Shown in pieces: positions 16,647 to 24,497 of a stretch of DNA of 64,000 bases. The DNA is taken from contig CAZIGH010000026.1 in NCBI GenBank assembly GCA_964538625.1, positions 6,178-70,177 of the forward strand. Reading direction: 5' to 3'. This DNA is from JAEUHM01 sp964538625 (GTDB lineage Bacteria > Verrucomicrobiota > Verrucomicrobiia > Verrucomicrobiales > Verrucomicrobiaceae). The notes under the pieces were generated by a model, which ran no database searches, was not told the DNA's origin, and was given only the letters and a program-made list of their open reading frames with translations. The position numbers and the translations under genes are program-made. Numbering within the stretch: position 1 is the stretch's first letter; each line of letters begins with the position of its first letter.

Positions 16647-17260
16647 AGACGATTCTTGTCATTGAGGATCATGACCAGATGCGCAAGAATCTGGTGACCA
16701 TTCTTTCCATGGAGGGGTACGCGGTGTTGGAAGCGGCAGATGGCATGACTGGCTTGGGACTGGCCCAGGATGAGAAGCCGGATCTGGTGGTGTGTGATGT
16801 CTCCATGCCTGATGTGGACGGACACGAGGTGCTGCGCTCGATGCGTGCCGACCGCTCCATCAGTGGCACACCCTTTATATTTCTGACCGCCAGAGGAAAA
16901 AGGGATGATCAACGGGCGGGCATGAATCTTGGGGCGGACGATTATCTGGTCAAACCGGTGGAGGCAGACGACTTGCTAGCTTCCATTGAGGCACGTCTGA
17001 GCCGTGAGATGGTTCGCACGAAGGCGTTGAAGCCAGACTTCACTTCGCCAGTACCGCTCGAACAGCTCGGTCTGTCCAGCCGAGAGGCGCAGGTTCTGTT
17101 GTGGGTGGCTCAGGGGAAGTCAAACTCGGAGATTGCTATGATCCTGGGGGTGGCGACGGGCACCATCAAGGTACACCTGAGGCATCTGTTCCAGAAACTG
17201 GGAGCGGACAACCGTCACGCGCTGGCCATGATGGCCTTGGAACGTCTCTCTCTCAGGTGA
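16643..17260 (+). CDS. Response regulator with LuxR-type DNA-binding domain
   Basis: The partner of the preceding histidine kinase (ATGA overlap). The 205-residue product has a receiver domain (1-120) with acidic pocket (E8, D9 region), phospho-acceptor Asp52 (VVCDVSMPDVDG), T82 and K104 (LVKP), then a LuxR/NarL HTH domain (about 140-200) with LSSREAQVLLWVAQGKSNSE and TIKVHLRHLFQKLGADNR. It is likely a transcription factor; its targets are unknown. The next gene downstream, an exported FG-GAP protein, has a 204-base gap before it and could be a target. Confidence 0.93.
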   Translation: MKTILVIEDHDQMRKNLVTILSMEGYAVLEAADGMTGLGLAQDEKPDLVVCDVSMPDVDGHEVLRSMRADRSISGTPFIFLTARGKRDDQRAGMNLGADDYLVKPVEADDLLASIEARLSREMVRTKALKPDFTSPVPLEQLGLSSREAQVLLWVAQGKSNSEIAMILGVATGTIKVHLRHLFQKLGADNRHALAMMALERLSLR

Positions 17261-17464
17261 ATACCCCGGAAGAGGTATGGCACCACTGTGGCTTAGGTAG
17301 GACTATGTCCGCCGCATGGCCGTCTCCACTTCTGCATACCGAGTATCTCCCACGTTCAGTGTGCTAGCCGGTGCATTTGGACTTGTGTGCCGAGTGTGTG
17401 AGGACTCTTCCGTATGAGTCATGAGAGGGCCGAAGCCATCATTTGGAATACCTGCTGAATCACC

Positions 17465-20284
17465 ATGAAAGTCCAGTACAGCTCTCGTTATCTTTTCGCG
17501 TTCCTGCTCATGCTTGGCCTACCGCTTCATGCGGAAAGCGTGGTCGCCAATCAACGCATTCTGCCGCCAGGCAACCACACTGGGGAGTTTCTTGGTGATG
17601 GTGGCCAAGTCATTCCAGCCGCCAGCGGACGCCTCATTGTTGGCTCGCCCAAGGCTAGCCGCACCCCTGGTGGTTTGGACACTGGAGGCGTTTACGTCTT
17701 TGATGCCGCCACGCACCGGCTAGTGCGCACCATTTTCCCGGAAGATGGTGTGGCGGGCGGTAGCTTTGGATGGTCCGTGGCGGTTAGCGGTAATGTGATG
17801 GTGGTGGGTTCGCCCTCATGGGGTACGCAGTTGGCACCCGAGCGGGGAGCTGTGTATCTTTACAACGTCAGCACTGGTGCCCTGCTTCGGAAGATTGAAC
17901 CTGCCGATGTGAATCTGGGAGATCGGTGGGGCTGGGCGGTAGCCATAGAGGGAGACACGGTCATCTATTCGGCGCGGGATCACGATGGCACTTTGATGGG
18001 CTCGAACATGGGCAAAGTGGAGTCCTTCAGCATCAAGAACAACGCCCCCCACTTCGCCATTCAGGGTGTGCCTCTGTACGGTGGACGACCGCCTCTGCAC
18101 ACGCTTGGCGCATCCTTAGCGCTCCAACGTGGCCTGGCGGTTGCCGGCGCACCCGGCTCCACTTCTGGAGATGGCGCAGTGCTCATTTTTGATGCGGTTA
18201 CTGGCGAGGTCGTTCACACGCTTATGGATCCAAAGGGTGCGGGAAAAGCTGGAGGCTTCGGCTACAGTCTTGGCATGGATGATGACCTGCTGGTGGTGGG
18301 TGCACCGTTTCATACCATCATGTTCATGGGACTGCAGCCGAATGCTGGCAGCGCCTACCTGTTTGACACCCGCAACATCGTCTCTCCCCTAGCATTCTTG
18401 GGTTCGGTGGATGGCGGGGCAAATCAAATCCTCGGCACTGCCGTGGCCACGCGAAATGGGGTCACCGCCATCGGCATTCCGGGGACGGACTACACGCCAC
18501 CAGGACCGGGCCTCGGGGGACCCGTCATCGACTACGGGAGTGTGATGGTGATGGATCACCGAATGAGGGAGATAGACCGGCTAAGCCTGCCGACCTTGGG
18601 GGCTGGAGCGCGGTATGGCACGACCCTCAGTCTCGGGGAAGCTGGCCACGTCCTCGTCGGTGTCCCCGGTGACGATGCCGCCGGTGCGGACAGTGGCAGC
18701 ATTTGGAAGGCAGGACCCTACAGGCATGATGCGTCGGGAATCTATCAGATCATGGCCATGACTCGGCGAAGCGCTCTGCAAAACTCCGCTGCGGTGTATG
18801 CGGATTTTGGCGAGGTGACTGCCTCAGGGCTGGTGAGTTACACTGCCACACTGGCGGGTGCAGGCAGTTCTGGCGGGAGGAACCGGGGCCTGTGGAGCAC
18901 GCTGCAAAGCGGACTTGCGCCCGCGCTGGTGGCGCAGACCAATGTGCCAGCGGCGCTGGGTATGCCAGCGCATACCACGTTCCTGACCGCACGCCAGATT
19001 TTCCGCCCGATATGCAATAGCGGGCTAGAGATGTATTTTCGGGCAACCGAAGCGGGCGGCATCACTGCGCTCTACTATTACGATGGTTATCAGACTCTGG
19101 GATTGAGTAAGGTTTTTGATAACTCTGCCACCACCTATGCTGCGTTTGGCAATGCAGCCATCCTCTCCTTTGGAGAGACTTACGTGCCATTCTCTGGCAC
19201 GTTGGCCACTGCCAATCTTCTCAAACTGCGCACGGGTACCGGCACTGCGCCTGTGACGGCGGCCAGTGATTCGGCTGTCAGCGTCCAGCCCGCCATTTAC
19301 TTCCGCGAGGGGATAGATAACGCTCCGGCGCCGGCCACCGGAAAATACGGGGAGCTGGCGCCCAGCCTTGCCTATGCTAACGCCGCAGCGTTCTATTACC
19401 GGGGCTTCCTCCAAGGGCCACCGGCCAGCGCGGGTGTCTTCTTGAATCACAACGTCACGCTGGCTCTGAGAGACGCTGCCGCACCTGATGCCACTGGCTC
19501 TGCTCCGCCGGGTTCACCGCAGTTCTCCTCCTTTTTGGGAGTATCCGGCGTGCATGACACAGGCCGCACGTATGTCTTGCGTAGCACACTCAAACTAGAC
19601 GTTACGAAGGGCGTCACTGGTGCCAATAACGAAGGGCTCTACTACGAGGTCAATACCACCGGACTCAAGCTCTTCGCTCGCAGGGGAGACATCATTCCCG
19701 GAACTTCACTGATATGGAATCGTTTTTTGGACTACGGCATTACTAGTCAGGGCCACATCCTCGTGCTGGCGGCGCTCCGGGGACCCGGAGTCAATGCTTC
19801 CAACGATACGGCGCTCATTCATCACATCCCACGTTCTCCATTGCCGGACGCTACCATCGTACTGGTGAGAGAGGGAGACATCCTGCCGGGAGGAGAGGGC
19901 GCACGGGTGTCTGGCATCAGCAGAGTTGACATGGCCTTTACCTCCACTGCGTCTTGCTACGGCGCACTTGTGGCGCTCAGAAACGAAGTCGGTGGAGCTA
20001 CGCCGACCAACAACCTGGCCTGGCTCTGTGGCAACGTTCATCACAACAACGCGAATGCTCCATCGTATTATTTGCCGCGAGTGGCTTTTCGCAAGGGTTC
20101 AACCGTTTCCCAACTGGCAGGCCGAAACCTCATCACCAGCATTAGCGCCCACGGGATGTTCCGGGATGCAACAGGTGCGGGTAACAGCGGCCTGCAACAT
20201 GCGGTTTCCGACAGCACGGGCCAGCCCTCCAGCGTGATGGTGGTGACTCTCCCGGACCGCAGCAGGGCATTGATAAGACGGTAA
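17465..20284 (+). CDS. Large exported FG-GAP repeat protein
   Basis: The 939-residue product has a signal peptide (about 1-24, LPLHA-ES). Residues about 40-420 hold repeated FG-GAP/integrin-alpha-like blades, seen as GGSFGWSVAVSGNVMVVGSP, GDRWGWAVAIEGDTVIYSAR, HTLGASLALQRGLAVAGAPG, GGFGYSLGMDDDLLVVGAPF and ILGTAVATRNGVTAIGIPG. The C-terminal half (about 430-939) has two related units with an R-x-GD-x2-PG motif (LFARRGDIIPGTS and LVREGDILPGGEG). Together they suggest a surface or periplasmic adhesion/scaffold protein; no catalytic motif is seen. A 204-base gap precedes it with no clear promoter. Confidence 0.82.
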   Translation: MKVQYSSRYLFAFLLMLGLPLHAESVVANQRILPPGNHTGEFLGDGGQVIPAASGRLIVGSPKASRTPGGLDTGGVYVFDAATHRLVRTIFPEDGVAGGSFGWSVAVSGNVMVVGSPSWGTQLAPERGAVYLYNVSTGALLRKIEPADVNLGDRWGWAVAIEGDTVIYSARDHDGTLMGSNMGKVESFSIKNNAPHFAIQGVPLYGGRPPLHTLGASLALQRGLAVAGAPGSTSGDGAVLIFDAVTGEVVHTLMDPKGAGKAGGFGYSLGMDDDLLVVGAPFHTIMFMGLQPNAGSAYLFDTRNIVSPLAFLGSVDGGANQILGTAVATRNGVTAIGIPGTDYTPPGPGLGGPVIDYGSVMVMDHRMREIDRLSLPTLGAGARYGTTLSLGEAGHVLVGVPGDDAAGADSGSIWKAGPYRHDASGIYQIMAMTRRSALQNSAAVYADFGEVTASGLVSYTATLAGAGSSGGRNRGLWSTLQSGLAPALVAQTNVPAALGMPAHTTFLTARQIFRPICNSGLEMYFRATEAGGITALYYYDGYQTLGLSKVFDNSATTYAAFGNAAILSFGETYVPFSGTLATANLLKLRTGTGTAPVTAASDSAVSVQPAIYFREGIDNAPAPATGKYGELAPSLAYANAAAFYYRGFLQGPPASAGVFLNHNVTLALRDAAAPDATGSAPPGSPQFSSFLGVSGVHDTGRTYVLRSTLKLDVTKGVTGANNEGLYYEVNTTGLKLFARRGDIIPGTSLIWNRFLDYGITSQGHILVLAALRGPGVNASNDTALIHHIPRSPLPDATIVLVREGDILPGGEGARVSGISRVDMAFTSTASCYGALVALRNEVGGATPTNNLAWLCGNVHHNNANAPSYYLPRVAFRKGSTVSQLAGRNLITSISAHGMFRDATGAGNSGLQHAVSDSTGQPSSVMVVTLPDRSRALIRR

Positions 20285-20297
20285 CGCAAACACGGGG

Positions 20298-20330
20298 GCT
20301 TGGGTACCATTCCAAGCGGGCTAGTAGCCC
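20298..20330. terminator. Two adjacent hairpins between convergent genes
   Basis: GCTTGG (20298-20303) pairs with CCAAGC (20312-20317) across an 8-base loop, and GGGCTA pairs with TAGCCC around one G (20318-20330). They lie between the convergent FG-GAP gene and proS. No T-run follows on either strand, so intrinsic termination is uncertain. Confidence 0.35.
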
Positions 20331-20375
20331 TTCCCTTCCATGGCACCCGAGCGCGGTGTCTCCAGCGCAACGCAC

Positions 20376-21911
20376 TCAGTAGCTCTTCGCAAAGACGACC
20401 CGGCGGCTGCTTGGCTTGCCGGTGAGGAAGCAGGTTCCTTCTTCGGCATACTCGTCTCCAAGCGGGATGCAGCGGATAGTGGTCTTGTATTCCTTGCTGA
20501 GCTTGTCCTCGTCGTCAGCGCTTCCCGCCCAGTGCATGAGGGCGAAACCGCCGTGGATCTCTGGCTTGTCTTCGTTTTTCGGAGTGAAGAAGGCTTTGAA
20601 CTCTTCGAGTGTTTCGAGCTTCTTCGTGTGCTCTTTCTGGTAGGCGGTGGCTCGATTGAGCAGGGACTGCTGAATATCAGCGAGCAAGGCGGAGATGTCC
20701 CGGAGCAGATCTTCTTTCTGCATGAGTTCCTTGGACTTCGCGCCTTGATCCCGACGGGCCACCATGACGCTGCGGTTTTCGATGTCACGCGGCCCGAGTT
20801 CAATGCGCACGGGCACGCCTTTTTTGATCCACTCCCAGGAACGCTGTCCGCCGGGTAGGTCGCGCTTGTCCACATGGACGCGGATGGGTTCGCCGGCGAA
20901 GGTTTCTCCGCGCAGGGTCTGAGCGAGCGCCTCGCAGGAGTCGATGACTGCTTGGCGGGTGTCAGGCTTTGGTGTGACGGGTTGAATCACCACTTGGTGT
21001 GGGGCTACACGTGGCGGGAGGATGATGCCGTCGTCATCGCCATGGGCCATGATGAGGGTGCCGATAGTGCGTGTGCTGACTCCCCAGGATGTGGTCCAGG
21101 CGTGCTGCTTTTTGTTGTCGCGTCCGAGGAACTCGATGTTCGCCGCTTTGGCGAAGTTCTGTCCAAGGAAGTGGGAGGTACCGGCCTGGATGGCCTTGCG
21201 GTCCTGCACCATGGCTTCGACAGTGAAGGTGTTCAGCGCGCCGGGAAAACGCTCGCGTTCGGTCTTTTCGCCAGGAATGCAGGGGATGGCCAGGAAGTCT
21301 CGAAGGAACTCCTCATACACCTTGTGCATGAGTTTGGTTTCCTCCATGGCCTCTTCCTTGGTCTCATGCGCGGTGTGGCCTTCCTGCCAGAGGAATTCTG
21401 CTGTGCGGAGGAAGAGACGCGGACGCATTTCCCAGCGCATGACGTTGGCCCATTGGTTGATGAGCAGTGGCAGGTCACGGTAGCTCTGTGTCCAGCGGGC
21501 GAAGGCGGCACCGATGATGGTTTCGGAAGTGGGGCGGATGACGAAGGGCTCCGTCAGCTCGCCGGTGGGGATCATTTTGGTCGTTCCATCTGGCTGCTTC
21601 TGTGCTTCGAGGCGGTGATGGGTGACTACGGCGCACTCGGTGGCGAAACCCTCAGCGTGCTGTGCTTCCTTTTCCAGGTAGCTCAGCGGGATGAGCAGGG
21701 GAAAGTAGGCGTTGCTGTGGCCGGTGGCCTTGAACCGCCCGTCGAGATAGCGCTGGATGTTCTCCCACAGGCCGTAGCCCCAGGGCTTGATGACCATGCA
21801 GCCTCGCACTTCGGAGTTCTCGGCGAGATCGGCGGCGCGCACGACCTGCTGATACCACTCGGGAAAGTCTTCGTCGCGGCGGGGGGAGATGGCGGTTTTA
21901 TCCTGGCTCAT
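20376..21911 (-). CDS. proS: Prolyl-tRNA synthetase (short, eukaryote/archaeal-like type)
   Basis: ProRS charges tRNA-Pro. The 511-residue product is of the shorter type without the bacterial editing insertion: class II motif 2 (RWEMRPRLFLRTAEFLWQEGHTAH) and motif 3-like region, an anticodon-binding domain around HQVVIQPVTPK, and the C-terminal zinc-type domain ending FAKSY with a terminal Tyr, typical of this type. ATG 21911 (SQDKTAISPRRDEDFPEWYQ) fits the family start; 21944 is an alternative. It is convergent with the FG-GAP gene. Confidence 0.94.
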   Translation of the reverse strand: MSQDKTAISPRRDEDFPEWYQQVVRAADLAENSEVRGCMVIKPWGYGLWENIQRYLDGRFKATGHSNAYFPLLIPLSYLEKEAQHAEGFATECAVVTHHRLEAQKQPDGTTKMIPTGELTEPFVIRPTSETIIGAAFARWTQSYRDLPLLINQWANVMRWEMRPRLFLRTAEFLWQEGHTAHETKEEAMEETKLMHKVYEEFLRDFLAIPCIPGEKTERERFPGALNTFTVEAMVQDRKAIQAGTSHFLGQNFAKAANIEFLGRDNKKQHAWTTSWGVSTRTIGTLIMAHGDDDGIILPPRVAPHQVVIQPVTPKPDTRQAVIDSCEALAQTLRGETFAGEPIRVHVDKRDLPGGQRSWEWIKKGVPVRIELGPRDIENRSVMVARRDQGAKSKELMQKEDLLRDISALLADIQQSLLNRATAYQKEHTKKLETLEEFKAFFTPKNEDKPEIHGGFALMHWAGSADDEDKLSKEYKTTIRCIPLGDEYAEEGTCFLTGKPSSRRVVFAKSY

Positions 21912-21994
21912 GGTTGGAAACTGGGGCCGAGAGAGTAGCGGCACTGGCAGGGGCGCGCAACTGCCGCCGTCATTTCATCAATCCGCCGCCGAGG

Positions 21995-22414
21995 TTATTG
22001 GCTGGGTTGACTCTGGGCTTTCGTGGACCGCAGAAGCGTGAGGCCAATGGCGAAACAGCCCGCTGTCATGGTGGCGATCCACCACCAGGGCAGCGGGCAC
22101 TGCATGCCTGAGGAGAACAGCACCAGTGAGGACAGAAGAAGAATCCATCCGGTGAGGCGCACGAGTGGCTGATAGCTGCCAACCCTGTTAGAGATGGCCC
22201 ACAGCAGAACGGCCAGTGCCACGGAGACGGCGGCGGCGTCTGCTGTCATGAAGATGGAAAGGGGGTCCAGCCGGGGCTGTCCGTAGCCCATCAGCCAGGA
22301 GAACTTCTCCAGCGCTTGACCGGGAAGGATGATTCCGGGAATGCCAGTGAAAAGGACCAGGGCTATGCTGCGGAGTGCGCGCTGCTGGACGACGTGGTGA
22401 GGAGTGGAGGTCAT
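21995..22414 (-). CDS. Small multi-spanning membrane protein, unknown
   Basis: A 139-residue hydrophobic protein with four predicted membrane helices (about 14-34, 50-72, 80-104, 110-130). I recognise no family. It follows the kinase gene by only 14 bases and so is probably the third gene of a sigma factor-kinase-membrane protein unit. It is separated from proS by about 80 bases. Confidence 0.6.
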   Translation of the reverse strand: MTSTPHHVVQQRALRSIALVLFTGIPGIILPGQALEKFSWLMGYGQPRLDPLSIFMTADAAAVSVALAVLLWAISNRVGSYQPLVRLTGWILLLSSLVLFSSGMQCPLPWWWIATMTAGCFAIGLTLLRSTKAQSQPSQ

Positions 22415-22428
22415 ACGATACGGCGGGG

Positions 22429-23676
22429 TTAGTTTGTTTTGTTGGTTCTGCGCACGGGGTTGGAGAGCCTTTGAAACAGCAGCACGATGACCAACAGAAT
22501 GGCGAGGAAGGTCCAGGTGCCGTATTCGCGGTAGAGGTTGGCACGTTTCAGGTATTCAAACACGGCCCACACGGCACCGCAGAGGCCGAGGAAAAAGGGT
22601 ATGGCCCAAGGGTTGGCGAAGTTGATCGTCCAGCCGAGTCCTGCTACTCGTTTTGGCACGGCGATGCGTGGATCCTCTTTGCAGTAGTAGATGAAGTAGA
22701 GATACCAGTTGGCCGGATCCTTACTGTAAACGGACAGATCCACGGTCTCTGCGGTTTCCATGACGGGAAGCAACTGGCTGCGAAGTTCCGCTGCCGTGTC
22801 AAAGCGCAGCTCCGGGGTCTTCTCCAGTGCGCGCAGTACGATTTCGTCGATGCGGATGTCCACCTGTACGCGCCTGGAGGGTGCCTCGAGTTTGTCATTT
22901 GGCCGTTCGCCGGTGAGCATTTCGTAAAGCACCACACCGAGGCTGTAGATGTCTGCGCGGTGGTCAGCACTGCCATGGAACTGCTCGGGCGCGGCGTAGT
23001 CTGGCGTGCCTAGAGCGGCAAGGGTTTCCTGAGAAGCGTCCTCGCCGATGATCTTGGCTATTCCGAAGTCCGCGATCTTCACCACGCCTGCTTTGTCGAT
23101 GAGCAGGTTCTCTGGCTTGATGTCTCGGTGAACGATGCCGTGGTCATGCGCACATTGCAGCGCGTCACACACGGGTGGGACGATGCTCAGCGCCTCTTTC
23201 GGCGTGAGGCGTTTTGTTTGCAGGAGCTGGCGCAGGTTCACGCCATCCACATACTCCATGAGCAGGTAGTAGAAGCCGCCGGCGCTGCCGAAGTCATGCA
23301 CGGCCACGATATGCGGATGATTGAGCGCCGCGAGCGCCTGCGCCTCTTTTTCAAATCGCAGCGCAAAGGCGGGGTCATCTGCTCGCTCGGGCGCGAGGAG
23401 CTTCAGTGCGACGAGACGGTTTAGTGACTTCTGACGCGCTTTGTAAACTACGCCCATGCCGCCACGCCCGAGACACTCCAAAACATCCAGCTGCGGGAAA
23501 TACGGGGCCAGCTCCTGGGGGGTGAGTGGAGGTGCGGCATGGAGAGAGGCTCCGGCCTGCGTGGGCTCGATGATCTGGGCCATCAGGCAACGCGGGCACT
23601 GGGAGGGCGCTACACCGGCAGGTAGCACCGCTGCGCAATAGGGGCATGATGACGTGGCTGAAGAAGATGTGCTCAT
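22429..23676 (-). CDS. Membrane-anchored Ser/Thr protein kinase with N-terminal zinc ribbon
   Basis: The 415-residue product starts with a zinc-ribbon-like CPYC-x15-CPRC (11-30), then a complete eukaryotic-type kinase domain: GRGGMG (70-75), VALK (K92), HRDIKPEN (183-190), DFG (203-205), and APE (229-231). Two hydrophobic helices near the C-terminus (about 345-365 and 380-400) anchor it. No PASTA or other sensor domain follows. ATG 23676 is chosen as the zinc ribbon begins right after. It follows the ECF sigma gene by 46 bases, a pairing common in PVC bacteria. Confidence 0.9.
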   Translation of the reverse strand: MSTSSSATSSCPYCAAVLPAGVAPSQCPRCLMAQIIEPTQAGASLHAAPPLTPQELAPYFPQLDVLECLGRGGMGVVYKARQKSLNRLVALKLLAPERADDPAFALRFEKEAQALAALNHPHIVAVHDFGSAGGFYYLLMEYVDGVNLRQLLQTKRLTPKEALSIVPPVCDALQCAHDHGIVHRDIKPENLLIDKAGVVKIADFGIAKIIGEDASQETLAALGTPDYAAPEQFHGSADHRADIYSLGVVLYEMLTGERPNDKLEAPSRRVQVDIRIDEIVLRALEKTPELRFDTAAELRSQLLPVMETAETVDLSVYSKDPANWYLYFIYYCKEDPRIAVPKRVAGLGWTINFANPWAIPFFLGLCGAVWAVFEYLKRANLYREYGTWTFLAILLVIVLLFQRLSNPVRRTNKTN

Positions 23677-23722
23677 GCTTGTGTTCTGACGTGATTTCTC
23701 GACAAACCGAACCCACTTTTTT

Positions 23723-24439
23723 TCAACGACCCAGGGCGGCGAAGAGTGCCTCCATCTCCTCCTGCACGCCAGCGGGGTCATCCAGCGTTCCTTGCACCTC
23801 TGCCTTCACATTCTCCCGCAGACGTTTCTTCAGCCGAGTGACGGCCATGCGCAAAGCGTCTGGACTCATTCCCCAGGCTTGGGCTATGGCGGACTGCTCA
23901 CCGTGGTTTGCCTGCCCATTCAGTATGGGGCACACCGCGTCAAAGAAGGCTCCCCGCCCTTCTGCTGCACACTCTGTCCGCAGCGCCTCCATGCTGCGGG
24001 TGATGACGGTCATGGCCCACTGCCGGTCAAACTCTGCGTCGGGTGCGGGTTGCTGGGCATCCGCCACGTGTAGTGCTTCATCGTCATCCAGCGGCAGAGA
24101 CGCCAAGCTTGAGCCGCGCTTCAGCCTTCCAGCGGACTCCCGCTGTCTGAAGAGAAAGTGCTTCACCGCACCGAGAAGGTAGGAGCGGAACTTCCCGCGC
24201 TCACGCTCCGCTCCGGTGATCCTGCTGCCGGACAGTACCTCGGCGAAGAATGCGTGGCTCACGTCCCGCGCTGCATCGGCATCCCGGAGGGCGGTGCGCA
24301 GATAAGCCACCACGGGTTCATAGTAGGCATCGCACAAGTCTGCCAGCGCGCGGCGTCCTTCTTCGGAGTCTGCCTTGGCCGCGCACACACACGTCCATCT
24401 TGTGGTATGGAAGGAGCGGGAGCTTGGTGGAGTCGTCAT
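23723..24439 (-). CDS. ECF-type RNA polymerase sigma factor (PVC-type)
   Basis: A 238-residue sigma-70 family protein. Region 2 is visible in ALADLCDAYYEPVVAYLRTAL and DVSHAFFAEVL (with the R/E/R pattern of region 2.4 at GKFRSYLLGAVKHFL), and region 4 in QSAIAQAWGMSPDALRMAVTRLKKRLRE, the HTH. The N-terminal SRSFHTTRWT motif is typical of sigma factors that abound in Planctomycetes and Verrucomicrobia. No anti-sigma gene is adjacent; the downstream Ser/Thr kinase may serve in signalling instead. Confidence 0.88.
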   Translation of the reverse strand: MTTPPSSRSFHTTRWTCVCAAKADSEEGRRALADLCDAYYEPVVAYLRTALRDADAARDVSHAFFAEVLSGSRITGAERERGKFRSYLLGAVKHFLFRQRESAGRLKRGSSLASLPLDDDEALHVADAQQPAPDAEFDRQWAMTVITRSMEALRTECAAEGRGAFFDAVCPILNGQANHGEQSAIAQAWGMSPDALRMAVTRLKKRLRENVKAEVQGTLDDPAGVQEEMEALFAALGR

Positions 24440-24497
24440 GCTGTGGGCGGGGATAATGCCACAAGTGCATGACGTTTTGAAAACCAAAGCGAACCGG

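Noticed and set aside
20874..21938. A 354-codon plus-strand frame opposite proS
   Set aside because: It mirrors a certain tRNA synthetase gene, has no motif and no start signal.
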